From Mariaggregatimicrobium sp964498785 (GTDB lineage: Bacteria; Zhuqueibacterota; Zhuqueibacteria; Thermofontimicrobiales; Thiofontviventaceae), in NCBI GenBank assembly GCA_964498785.1, contig CAZCJL010000041.1, positions 1 to 51,601 of the forward strand: DNA of 51,601 nt, read 5' to 3'. This document shows positions 33,422 to 42,522 of the stretch, piece after piece. The first letter of the stretch is position 1, and each line of letters begins with the position of its first letter. The notes under the pieces are model-generated. The model did no database searches, had not been told where the DNA came from, and saw only the letters and a list, made by a program, of their open reading frames with translations. The position numbers were made by a program, and so were the translations under genes.

Positions 33422-34887
33422 AGTCGTCCTTTCTTCCATTCCTTGCTCTTCACTGTCACTGGCCTGTCCCAGTCTTGAGGGGGCTGAGGGTTCTTGCAAA
33501 CAAAATCCGCGTCAGCCTCGGGCCAGGTTGGGATAAGCGATTCAAATCGCTCCCGGGATTTGAGGGCCGCTTCATTCTCGTTCCCTGTGATGTCATTCTT
33601 TTCATCCGGGTCTTTCTGAAGATCGATCAACTTCTTTGGCTGACGGTCTGTGCCGACATAGAGCTTGTAGCGTTTATCGCGAACCACCCTGTCACGGAAA
33701 TACCACTCGTTCTCTACGCCACTGTCGCTCACCTTCGCATTGTTCTTGCCGCCCATCGCCAGAATCCAGTCACGATCAATATGGTCTGTCTCCCCCCTCA
33801 AATAGGGAGCTATAGAAATTCCGTCCACTTTATCCTTTCCCGGAACAGGCTGTCCCGCAAGATCGGCAAGTGTTGGCATTATGTCGGTAAAGTCGGTCAA
33901 CTCTTCACTAATGCGGCCCGCGGGAATTATTCCAGGCCAGTTGGCAATGAATGGAATGTTTACGCCGGGTTCAATGGTCTTCTCTTTGCCGCCCTTAATT
34001 ACTCTCTCCCCTATATGGCCAACCATCGATCCTGCTGTCCCGTTGTCCGAAGTGAAGATAATGAGTGTATCGTTTCGCGCACCCATTTTTTCCAGAGCTT
34101 CTACGATTCGCCCCAGGATGTGATCCGTATATCGCACCATCGCCTTGTGCTTATCCACTTTGGTTTTCGCGTTCGGCTCCAGTGGTGTAGTGGTAAAAGG
34201 CGTATGAGTAAGAACCATGGGGTAGTAAATGAAGAACGGCTTACCTTCTTCATTGCGCTTACGCGCGAAGTCGATCACGAAGTCGCAGAACATATCCGGC
34301 CCAAAAGCGCCCCTATACGTCTGTGAAGGCTTGTCCTTGGTGAAGATGTAAGGATCCCAGTAGCGCTCATTGCTGGGCGGGTTGCCTCCTTCTCCTCCCG
34401 TCCACATACACCAGTCATCGAATCCTGACTTATCTAGTACATCCGGCTCGACCCTGAAGTCATTAATTTGCCACTTGCCGGCGATCGCCGTCGCGTATCC
34501 TGCCTCGCGCATGGTGACACCCAGGTTACAAGGGAAAGATTCTGCATCATAGCGTGTACCGGCGCCCCAGCGCGGAACGTCCCAGTGATTGACCCAGCCG
34601 TTACGATACGGATACTGACCGGTCAACAGACACATGCGCGACGGAGTGCACTGCGGCATCGAATAAACGTTGTTGAATCGTATGCCCCCTTTCGCAAGGG
34701 AATCGATATTGGGTGTCTGGATATTCCTGGCTCCGTAGCAGCTAATCCATTCCTTACCCAGATCGTCCAGAAGGATAAATACAATATTTGTCTTGTCCCC
34801 CTCCTTGCTCTTTCCCAGAGCTAACGATGACATAACCGCGGCACCTGTCGCCGACGCCGTAGCGGCCAAAAACTGCCTTCTGTTCAT
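33418..34887 (-). CDS. S1-family sulfatase with twin-arginine-like leader
   Basis: About 489 residues. N-R-R-Q-F-L-A-A-T-A resembles a Tat signal. The metal-binding N-terminal strand reads NIVFILLDDLG, and the formylglycine motif is Q-C-T-P-S-R (Cys about 80), in the C-x-P-S-R form that needs a maturation enzyme acting in trans. Other S1 landmarks are TGQYPYRNGW, GKWQINDF, TLIIFTSDNGTAGS and FIANWPGIIP. It would remove sulfate esters from a polysaccharide. An upstream in-frame GTG (34902) is possible, but it lies inside the remnant of a DUF4832 gene, and the ATG at 34887 gives the canonical leader. It ends in TGA with a short ORF overlapping. Its 5' flank was evidently created by a rearrangement. 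Confidence 0.9.
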   Translation of the reverse strand: MNRRQFLAATASATGAAVMSSLALGKSKEGDKTNIVFILLDDLGKEWISCYGARNIQTPNIDSLAKGGIRFNNVYSMPQCTPSRMCLLTGQYPYRNGWVNHWDVPRWGAGTRYDAESFPCNLGVTMREAGYATAIAGKWQINDFRVEPDVLDKSGFDDWCMWTGGEGGNPPSNERYWDPYIFTKDKPSQTYRGAFGPDMFCDFVIDFARKRNEEGKPFFIYYPMVLTHTPFTTTPLEPNAKTKVDKHKAMVRYTDHILGRIVEALEKMGARNDTLIIFTSDNGTAGSMVGHIGERVIKGGKEKTIEPGVNIPFIANWPGIIPAGRISEELTDFTDIMPTLADLAGQPVPGKDKVDGISIAPYLRGETDHIDRDWILAMGGKNNAKVSDSGVENEWYFRDRVVRDKRYKLYVGTDRQPKKLIDLQKDPDEKNDITGNENEAALKSRERFESLIPTWPEADADFVCKNPQPPQDWDRPVTVKSKEWKKGRL

Positions 34888-34898
34888 TGTAAGTGATC

Positions 34899-35255
34899 TC
34901 ACCAGTTATAGGCCACTTCTCCGCTGATCATCTGGGTTCGCCAGACATCTCTTGCCATAATACCCTTTCCGCCGGCCACATCATTGGGCAGTGCAAACGA
35001 ATCCCAGATAAATCCAAAATCATAATCTGTAAATGTCTCGGGATAACGAACCATCAATTTCTTGTTTTTAAACGCCTTTACATAAGCATCACCAATCACT
35101 TTTTGCATCTCGGGTGAAATGCGATCACCACCGTAAGGTAATTTTATGGGATATATGTGATGTTCTCCCCACTTGCCCCATATACCCACTTCCACTGCAG
35201 AGTCGCGCGGAACACAAAGTAAAATCAACCCAACAACAATATTATAATTACTCAT
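34899..35255 (-). pseudogene. Truncated and internally deleted DUF4832 paralogue
   Basis: ATG at 35255 begins MSNYNIVVGLILLCV, like the 25092-26495 protein, but jumps after PRDSA straight to VEVGIWGKWGEHH, losing about 145 codons. It then continues in frame through LMVRYPETF to SGEVAYNW, where a TGA (TGGTGAGATCA against the paralogue's TGGGGAGATCA) ends it. Homology continues a few bases past the stop and then breaks, right at the sulfatase start. It has lost the first half of the barrel and the whole beta-sandwich, so it cannot fold as its relatives do. Bases 35014-35200 are identical to the intact paralogue. It lies downstream of an alpha-glucuronidase-like gene, as intact copies do. Confidence 0.88.
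35014..35200. repeat. 187-bp block identical to 25825-26011
   Basis: Partner of the identical block in the intact DUF4832 gene 9,189 bp away, in the same orientation. Flanking homologous sequence is clearly diverged on the low-coordinate side and disrupted on the other. Confidence 0.85.
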
Positions 35256-35340
35256 TATATCACTCCTTTGAAAATCAATTATATACAATCATTAATAAAA
35301 ACCGTTAAATCCAATAACTTTGAATTTTGAAACAAACAGA

Positions 35341-38256
35341 TTATTTTAGAAATAGACACTTTTTTATTGTGGCAAGATGGTTCACCTTTAATTGTATAAA
35401 ATACGTACCTGAAGAATATTGACTTGCGTCCCAATAAACAGAATAATTCCCGGATTCTTTTTCTTCCCTTATCGTTTTGAACACCAGAGTTCCAGTTAAA
35501 TTGTAGATAGTGAGACTCACAGTGCTTTTCTCCGACAAGCTGTAATCAATTCTTGTGATTGCATTGAAAGGGTTCGGCCAATTTTGTTTAAGCTCAAATT
35601 TCTGCGATAAATTTGATTTTGTATCATTCTGCATAACTCCTGTTGTAACCGGTACAACACTTATATCGTCAATGTAATAATGCTCATCATTGTAACTCGT
35701 GGAACCGTGTATAAATATTTGAAGAGAATCACCCGTGATGTTTTGTTTTGTGACCAATGCGCCGAGACCGCTGTTGTTGAAAACCTTGCCTTTCAGCTCT
35801 TGGATCAGCTCTTTCTCCCCTTGGTCAACCTGTATCAATACTTTCACATAATCATAATTGCCACCTGTATCATCCAGACCACCGGTTGATCTTACGCGAA
35901 CACTGAAATCAACTGCGGAAACTGTACTGATATCAATTTTCTCTGAAATCCAGATGCCGTCTCCGTCCGTATCACAGACATCGAACATTTCGTATTGAAC
36001 CGAAAATGTTCCGCTCAGATTGCCCATTGATGAGATATCGATACTCCACCTGGTTGTCCCACGGTCTTCAATCGCACCATCCGTGGACTCTGAAAAATCT
36101 TCAACCCAGGGAACCTGACCGGATGGGATATTAGCTGTTGCCACTGTATCGGTATTGGAATATTCCGAATCACCGGCCGGATTACTGGCGCAGACACTAT
36201 AGGCGTATACCATGCTGCTTATAATCGTCATATCCGTATAATGCGTCGAATCCGCAGGAACAATGGCAATAACCGAGGTATCACTCCCTGTAACCTCACT
36301 TCGTTTAATTTTAAAGAAATTCTCATCTGAAGCATTGTCCGTCCATGACAAATCAACCGCAGTTCCGTCATTATTGAGGATTACGGTGAATGCCGTGGGG
36401 GCTTCCGGCGGCGCTTCAGCATCACAATGACCGGCTCTCACGCCGTTATTGGAAATATCAAGCTCTCTTGAAACATAGGCCTTGAGATGATTCCAGCTGA
36501 AATCCTGGTTACCAAGCCTGGAGAGTTCCTGGTCATAATACTGAGCCGAAGCGATTTCAGCAACCTTGTTCCAGTCACAATATGCGGTTTGCAGATAATC
36601 GGCAGCCTTGTCAATATCTCCGCAATGTAAATACGTAGCGCCTGCAATTTTATCAGAGTAATAGTATCCCATATAAGACATGGCCTTGATATCGTTCAGT
36701 GTCAGCATCAATTCTGTGTTTCCGCCATCATTAATCGTTGCGGCCAAAGCCAATGCAGAGTCAGCCCAGGCACACAGCCTCTCGGATACTTCAATGGGTG
36801 TTTCTTTTTCCATGGTTTGTCCCGTTAGCAAAAGGGATCGATATTCCTTGATGCTGTATATTGGTGCGCCGTTCTGGGGTTCTGTGGCAATAAAATCCTG
36901 CACTGTTCGAAAACCGTATGTGGAATAACACCCCTCCACATACCATTGATAATCCCAGTCCCGCCAGAAAGCGGACGTCACTTTGGGGAATATTTTGGAG
37001 GCATAGCGCCATGCATCGAACAGATCCTGAGCCGGCGCACCGGAAAAGTGATCAGCGATGGCATCGATAAAATATTGATTCGGCGTATTGGGATCATAGC
37101 CCAATTGTCCCCATATCATATGGCTGTACCAATGCTTGTTTATTTCCAGGTCACCCTGAAAAAGTGGATTTTTACTCGTAAAGACACGAGACCATTCGTA
37201 CCCGTCTGATCCGATGTAAAAACCGGCAGTATACTGAACAGGATCAGGCAGGTTCTGCACGTATTCCCGAACATAATCCGGATCCCCCCAGCGATAATAA
37301 AAGATATCATCATTTCGAAGATTCAGCCACGTTTTCTTGTTATAGAGATCCAGATCGCTCTTTGTCCCATCTGTTTCGAAAAAACGAGGGGCCGTGTGGC
37401 TGTACAGATGTGCCCTTGAATATTTAATAGACGCATCCATGGGGTATGACAAATTGCCCCAATAAGGCATGATATCAGGCAGCTGCGTCGCCCACAAACG
37501 ATGAATCAAGCGAAGCTCCCGGTCCGGATAGTCCAGCTTGAAATTTTCGAATGCCTGGCCGTAAACATCATAAAGCCATGCTTCTCTTTCAGGATCGCTA
37601 TTAAATCCTTCATTGCTACCCATATTTTCTCCTGAATGGAAACCGAAACCATCCAAATCCGGATAGGTTTCAAACAGCGCATAGAGACTGTTTCGCAAAT
37701 AGCTTTTTGTTTGAGGATTGTCCCTGTCCGGCAGGTTCGTGCCATTTGTTTTGACATTCCAGTTAAAGATGTAAATTTCAAAGCCTTTGCTCTTTGCATA
37801 GGCCATGACATCTTTCCAGAACTGAATTTTCTCCTGTATTGACCATTTCAGGATAACATTGCCATTCATGTCTTCCACATTATTCAAGGACAAAGATTCA
37901 AAGCCTTCTGTGATGACCAGGGATGGAAAGGGATTCAAGTTCCATAAAGAAAGCACATTATATTTGTACAGAGCCAGCTGATCGATATATTCAGTCCAGA
38001 AGCTCATGTCCCAATTATGAGCGACTGCATTTGCCGATGCGTCACCCCCGCTGCCGTAACTTGGGGTTCGACGATCCAGTGTGACATTATACTTGACGCC
38101 GCGCTTTTCAATATACGGCGCTTCATCTGTAATAAAGACGTCGGAAGCACCGCTGGATTGTATTTGATTCGCCAGGTTGATACCGCCGTACAGGGAAAAA
38201 GAAACCGGTAAAAGTGAAAAGAATATAATGATCTTGTTGAATTTTAGTAAATGCAT
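35341..38256 (-). CDS. Alpha-glucuronidase-like barrel with FnIII, lectin-like and type IX sorting domains
   Basis: 971 residues. After the signal peptide there is almost no alpha/beta N-domain: the barrel starts near residue 45 at IEKRGVKYNVTLDRRTPSYG. It includes W-N-L-N-P-F-P, YIFNWNV, GFGFHSGENM (Glu210), K-Y-S-R-A-H-L-Y-S, RNDDIFYYRWGDPDYVREY and FYIGSDGYEW. The helical region ends near 640. A fibronectin type III domain follows (about 655-745: APTAFTVILNNDGTAVDLSW). Next is a concanavalin-like/discoidin-type beta domain (EDFSESTDGAIEDRG, HYYIDDISVVP), then a C-terminal sorting domain (LKQNWPNPFNAITRI, end KKCLFLK). Among five related loci this is the only one built for surface delivery. 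A DUF4832 remnant lies 85 bp downstream. Catalysis is inferred from the conserved Glu. Confidence 0.72.
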   Translation of the reverse strand: MHLLKFNKIIIFFSLLPVSFSLYGGINLANQIQSSGASDVFITDEAPYIEKRGVKYNVTLDRRTPSYGSGGDASANAVAHNWDMSFWTEYIDQLALYKYNVLSLWNLNPFPSLVITEGFESLSLNNVEDMNGNVILKWSIQEKIQFWKDVMAYAKSKGFEIYIFNWNVKTNGTNLPDRDNPQTKSYLRNSLYALFETYPDLDGFGFHSGENMGSNEGFNSDPEREAWLYDVYGQAFENFKLDYPDRELRLIHRLWATQLPDIMPYWGNLSYPMDASIKYSRAHLYSHTAPRFFETDGTKSDLDLYNKKTWLNLRNDDIFYYRWGDPDYVREYVQNLPDPVQYTAGFYIGSDGYEWSRVFTSKNPLFQGDLEINKHWYSHMIWGQLGYDPNTPNQYFIDAIADHFSGAPAQDLFDAWRYASKIFPKVTSAFWRDWDYQWYVEGCYSTYGFRTVQDFIATEPQNGAPIYSIKEYRSLLLTGQTMEKETPIEVSERLCAWADSALALAATINDGGNTELMLTLNDIKAMSYMGYYYSDKIAGATYLHCGDIDKAADYLQTAYCDWNKVAEIASAQYYDQELSRLGNQDFSWNHLKAYVSRELDISNNGVRAGHCDAEAPPEAPTAFTVILNNDGTAVDLSWTDNASDENFFKIKRSEVTGSDTSVIAIVPADSTHYTDMTIISSMVYAYSVCASNPAGDSEYSNTDTVATANIPSGQVPWVEDFSESTDGAIEDRGTTRWSIDISSMGNLSGTFSVQYEMFDVCDTDGDGIWISEKIDISTVSAVDFSVRVRSTGGLDDTGGNYDYVKVLIQVDQGEKELIQELKGKVFNNSGLGALVTKQNITGDSLQIFIHGSTSYNDEHYYIDDISVVPVTTGVMQNDTKSNLSQKFELKQNWPNPFNAITRIDYSLSEKSTVSLTIYNLTGTLVFKTIREEKESGNYSVYWDASQYSSGTYFIQLKVNHLATIKKCLFLK

Positions 38257-38307
38257 GATTTATTCTTCCAATATATTTAATCCTATTCATTCATCACTCA
38301 GGAATGT

Positions 38308-41019
38308 CTATTTCACCGTAACAATTTGCCTGAGTCGAATATCACGGCTCGAGGCTCCGACCAGCACTTCAAAATCGCCTGGCTCGACCCTGTAAGCCTG
38401 ATGAAACGAATCGTAATATCGCATGTCTTCTTCGGGATTCAAAGTAAATTGAATCGTCTTTTTCTCATCTTTTTTTAGCGATATGCGCTTGAATTCTCTG
38501 AGTTGTATGACGGGCATGACTTTATTGGATTTCAGGTCTTTGACATAAAGCTGAACCACTTCTTCGCCATCATATTTTCCAGTATTCTTAACAGAGACGG
38601 ATATGTTGATATTGTCTTTTTCGCCAATCATGGTTTTATCAATTGTAAGATCTGAATATTTAAAATTTGTATAACTCATGCCATGCCCGAATGGATACAG
38701 GGGTTCGCCTTTAAAATAACGGTATGTGAACCCGTTTTTAGCTTTCATATAATAATCCTTAAAGTCAGGCAAATCATCTGTGGATTTATAAAACGTAACC
38801 GGTAATCGTCCGGCGGGATTATAATCGCCAAAAAGTGCATCGGCCACGGCATCGCCTCCCCGTTGCCCCGGATACCAGACCTCCAATATGGCCGGCAAGT
38901 CTTTTTCCAGGCCGTCAAAAGCTATGGCGCTTCCCGCCATCAAAACCATGATAATTGGAGTGCCGGTTTCTTCAAGTCTTTTAAGGGTTTGCATTTGAAT
39001 GGCAGGCAATTCAATAGTGGTGCGGTCACCTTTGTAAAACCCATCAATGCCCACACGACTGCTTAATTCTTCGCCTTCCCACTTGGCATCCAGTCCGGCG
39101 ACAAAAATGGCGACATCGGCTTTCTTAACTTGCTCTATAACGGACTGGACGACCTGAAACGCAGCGCCTGTCTTCTTTCGTTTTCTGCTGTCAGGCGTTT
39201 CCCAGATCAAGTAGATGACAGATTCGCCCATTTTTTCTATCAACTCAATTTTCAAATCATATTGGCTGCCTTTTTCAAGCCTAATTTCCGTCACGGCCGG
39301 TTCAGCGTTCCACTCATTCCAGTCTTCAACCAGCAAGCTGTCATTGAGGTATAATTTGCCGCCGCTGTCCACAACCAGTCCCAATTTATACCGTCCGCTT
39401 TCGGGGGCAGTCAATGTACCTGTCCAGCGCACCGAAAAACTGTCCGCCGGAACATTATCTTTTTCTGTCATAATCCCCCGGGCCACTTCTGTTTCTGTGG
39501 GGCCTTCATTTCTCCAGCCGTGGTTGACTTCATCTTCAATCCGCACGAGTATGGGATCACCTTGATGTTCCAATCCTTTAAAATATTCTGCTTTTAAACC
39601 CGCCACGGCATTGCCATGCAAATCAACAGCGCTGAGATATTCGGATCCAACAACCTGATAAATACCTCCAATTGCATTTTCGGTCACCAGAGGACAGGCT
39701 TTATCATATGTGATTTTGATCTTGTCGCCAACTTTGTTTTTTATGCCTTGCAAAACATTTACCGGATTTGATGGCAAGCCATTATAATTGCCGATTAAAG
39801 CATTTTCACTTTTAGCATTTGGGCCAACAACGGCTATTTCTTTTATTTCATTCATATCCAAAGGCAAAATACCGTCATTTTTCAATAAAGTCATGGATTT
39901 TTGCGCCATCACCAACGCCAGGTCACTGTGTTCCTGACAATCGTTCTTTTCATGAGGAATTTGTGTATACTCGACCATTTCAGGGGGATCAAACATGCCC
40001 AGCTTCATTCTGGCAAGCATCAATCGATAGACTGCAAGATCAATCTCACTCTCACCGATCAGCCCGTTTAGAACGGCATCCAGTAAATATCTTTTATACA
40101 CACTGCCGCAATTCAAATCACAGCCTTTTCTAATTCCGATCGCAGCTGCTTCCAGGGGAGAGTTGACGATTTTATGATTTTTGTAGATATCCCAAATACC
40201 GCCGCAATCAGAGACCACATAGCCTTCAAAGCCCCATTTATCTCTCAAGATGTCTTGCAATAACAACCAACTGGCACAAGCGCTTTCGCCATCGACCAGG
40301 TTATAAGCGCCCATGATGGAATAGGCCTTGGCCTTTACCATTAAATCGTAAAATGCAGGGAGATAGGTCTCCCACAAATCACGTGCATTGGGGACAACAT
40401 TAAACGTATGTCGTTCGGCTTCAGGACCGTTGTGCACAGCATAATGCTTTGGGGTGGAGATGACTTTAAAATACTTTTCATGATCACCTTGCAAGCCTCG
40501 GACAAAGGGCATACCCATCTGCCCGGTTAAATAGGGATCCTCGCCATAGGTCTCATGTCCGCGTCCCCAGCGGGGATCGCGGAAAATATTGATATTGGGC
40601 GACCAGAAGGTTAATCCTTTCAACCGGCCAAAGTCATTGTTTCTGACAAATTCATGATGTTTGGCCCGGGCTTCCGTGCTGACCACCGTGGCCACTTCGT
40701 ACATCAAATCGGGGTCAAAACTGGCCGCCATGCCGATCGCCTGGGGAAACACCGTGGCCACCCCTGCACCGGCAACGCCATGCAAGCATTCATTCCACCA
40801 GTTGTATTCCGCGATTCCCAACCGCGGAATCGCATCCGACTCATTGCCGACCTGGGATATTTTCTCTTCCAGCGTCATGCGATCGACCAAATCCAGTGCA
40901 CGGGTTTCAAAATCAAGCGTTGTGTCTAAATATTTAAGGATTTCTGCATTCTCTTTGGCGGAAACCCAGGAAAATAATACAATGATTGATAAAAAATGGA
41001 GTAATAATTTTTTTAACAT
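38308..41019 (-). CDS. GH3 family beta-glucosidase-like enzyme with inserted PA14 domain
   Basis: 903 residues. A signal peptide (LFSWVSAKE) is followed by the barrel (GLTFWSPNINIFRDPRWGRG, HETYGEDP, PKHYAVHNGPEAE) with nucleophile motif Y-V-V-S-D-C-G-G (Asp271). A PA14 domain is inserted in the second domain (about 470-620: GLKAEYFKGLEHQGDP, VRWTGTLTAPESGRYKLGL, LYLNDSLLVEDW). PA14 insertions in GH3 shape the substrate pocket and bind glycan. DAKWEGEELSSR is a candidate acid/base segment, then VWYPGQRGGDAVADALFG and a C-terminal fibronectin-like domain. It begins 52 bp upstream of the barrel of the 35341 gene's transcript and lies downstream of a stretch of pseudogenes. ATG at 41019 has AAGGTAAGG upstream. 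Terminal beta-glucose or xylose is the likely leaving group. Confidence 0.93.
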   Translation of the reverse strand: MLKKLLLHFLSIIVLFSWVSAKENAEILKYLDTTLDFETRALDLVDRMTLEEKISQVGNESDAIPRLGIAEYNWWNECLHGVAGAGVATVFPQAIGMAASFDPDLMYEVATVVSTEARAKHHEFVRNNDFGRLKGLTFWSPNINIFRDPRWGRGHETYGEDPYLTGQMGMPFVRGLQGDHEKYFKVISTPKHYAVHNGPEAERHTFNVVPNARDLWETYLPAFYDLMVKAKAYSIMGAYNLVDGESACASWLLLQDILRDKWGFEGYVVSDCGGIWDIYKNHKIVNSPLEAAAIGIRKGCDLNCGSVYKRYLLDAVLNGLIGESEIDLAVYRLMLARMKLGMFDPPEMVEYTQIPHEKNDCQEHSDLALVMAQKSMTLLKNDGILPLDMNEIKEIAVVGPNAKSENALIGNYNGLPSNPVNVLQGIKNKVGDKIKITYDKACPLVTENAIGGIYQVVGSEYLSAVDLHGNAVAGLKAEYFKGLEHQGDPILVRIEDEVNHGWRNEGPTETEVARGIMTEKDNVPADSFSVRWTGTLTAPESGRYKLGLVVDSGGKLYLNDSLLVEDWNEWNAEPAVTEIRLEKGSQYDLKIELIEKMGESVIYLIWETPDSRKRKKTGAAFQVVQSVIEQVKKADVAIFVAGLDAKWEGEELSSRVGIDGFYKGDRTTIELPAIQMQTLKRLEETGTPIIMVLMAGSAIAFDGLEKDLPAILEVWYPGQRGGDAVADALFGDYNPAGRLPVTFYKSTDDLPDFKDYYMKAKNGFTYRYFKGEPLYPFGHGMSYTNFKYSDLTIDKTMIGEKDNINISVSVKNTGKYDGEEVVQLYVKDLKSNKVMPVIQLREFKRISLKKDEKKTIQFTLNPEEDMRYYDSFHQAYRVEPGDFEVLVGASSRDIRLRQIVTVK

Positions 41020-41089
41020 GGCTACCTTACCTTCCGTTTTTATAAAAAAATATCGTGTATACTATTTCGTATTTCGGCTATTTCAATAT

Positions 41090-41600
41090 CATATTCTACA
41101 GCACGTGTGATTAAATCCAAATCCGAAAGCCCATGCCTGAAAATAAATTTTTCAGTCGGAAAATTCTTTTTTCACTTGCATCATAGCTTCACCGTAGGTT
41201 TGCCATAACCACTGCTCTGTAACATCATCTGACAAATCTTCACCCTCAGTATCTTTCCTATTCTCGCCGGCCGTGATTCCAATGCCAGCCATGCGCGGAC
41301 AAGTGCGAAAGCATTTGATACCTGATTTTTTCAAGTAATCCTTATGCTGTTCATCTTTATATGCCTCATCTTCGCCTTTCTCACTCCAACCATAATCAGT
41401 ATGTTGGGTGCCATGCACATGAATATTTCAGGTCACAAACCAGCATTCAATATTAAAGGAACCTTCTATTCCGTCCATTAAACCGGCACTTTCATTTGAG
41501 AACTTGATGATTCTTGAAGTTTGCTCTTGTTCCAGGCAAAACATACATTCGCCAATAACATCAGGGACACCATGAGCAAACAACTCATTCTATTTTTCAT
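41090..41600 (-). pseudogene. Wrecked alpha-glucuronidase-like gene
   Basis: ATG at 41600 opens a 40-codon signal-peptide reading (MKNRMSCLLMVSLMLLANVC) that stops. In another frame the barrel of the GH67-like family appears: FNIECWFVT-stop-NIHVHGT aligns with YFVTWNIFINGT of the 7374 protein, so the conserved Trp codon has become TGA (41428-41430). It continues KDYLKKSGIKCFRTCPRMAG, then GIGITAGENR with the conserved Glu, EQWLWQTYGEAMM and KKEFSD. A second TGA replaces what is probably Arg, followed by KIYFQAWAFGFG. The N-terminal alpha/beta domain and everything after the first third of the barrel are missing. Clearly non-functional, and a fifth locus of the family. Confidence 0.8.
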
Positions 41601-41637
41601 CTAACCGAATCTTTCATATTTTTTTATCACCTGAATA

Positions 41638-42506
41638 TTATTTGTTCTTCACCGGATTGATCCAAAATGAACAGGGTTTTGATTCCACATCCTTTAAAAA
41701 TGATCGGTATAATTGCATGTGTTTTTCAGTATCGCTGCCAAAACTATCTATGATCATCCGCATTTGGGTGTGTCTTCCTTCCCCCGCCTTAAAATCCTCA
41801 CCAAACAAGGACAGATAAAGGCTGTGATGCCCGGCCACATTATCGTTTTCGGCATCCCCCTTATAGGTGGTTCCCACAGCATACACATCTTCCGGGCGTC
41901 CCATAAGAATTGCATCCACACCGCCTCAAAGAAATCGTCGGTGCCCTCCAGAAGGTACACTTCGCCATCATAGGAGATCATATCCTCATTCAGTTTGATT
42001 GCATTCACGACCCATTGCCCCATGTAGAGATACGCCTGTCCATCGTCATCAACAAACACAGCCGGATCGATAAAATCCCGGTTACAGACCACGCCTTCTG
42101 AATCGATATGAATCAATGCCGAGTCCAACGGATCCGTAAAAGGACCACAGGGATTGTCTCTCACTGTCACACCGATTTTGCTTTGTTCAACCGGAAAATA
42201 GAAATAATATTTTCCGTTTCGCTGGGCACAATCCGGCGCCCAGGCCATGGTGTTGGCCCGCTTAAATCATCGAGGGATAAACAAACGCCGTGATCCGTCC
42301 AGGTTATCAAATCCGTGGTGGAAAACACATGCCAATCTTCCATGAAAAACCAGGTTGCCGTGTCCTGATCATGGGAGGGATAGACAAACAAGGTATCGTT
42401 AAAAACCCTGGCCGACGGATCGGCTGTATACATGTGCGTAATAAACGGATTCTTTGCGACACACGCAGATCAGGATACTCATTGTCATTGCTGTTATTTT
42501 ATTCAT
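41638..42506 (-). pseudogene. Frameshifted GH43 gene, with an unrecognised C-terminal piece
   Basis: Three frames are needed. From ATG 42506 a short leader (MNKITAMTMSILICVC) shifts into ITHMYTADPSARVFNDTLFV and HDQDTATWFFMEDWHVFS, a GH43 start with the base Asp in A-D-P-S. Near 42245 the frame changes to AWAPDCAQRNGKYYFYFPVE, continuing with FIDPAVFVDDDGQAYLYMGQ and FFEAVWM, which carry the modulator Asp and acid Glu. Near 41930 it shifts again into RPEDVYAVGTTYKG, then HHSLYLSLFGEDFKAGEG up to PVKNK. That last piece does not read as a propeller and I do not recognise it; it may be another gene's 3' end fused here by deletion. Only 16 bp separate this from the DUF4832 gene upstream. Confidence 0.8.
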
Positions 42507-42522
42507 TTTGCCCCTCCGGATA

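Noticed and set aside
33475..34326. Plus-strand ORF of 283 codons
   Set aside because: Opposite the sulfatase coding region, with no family features.
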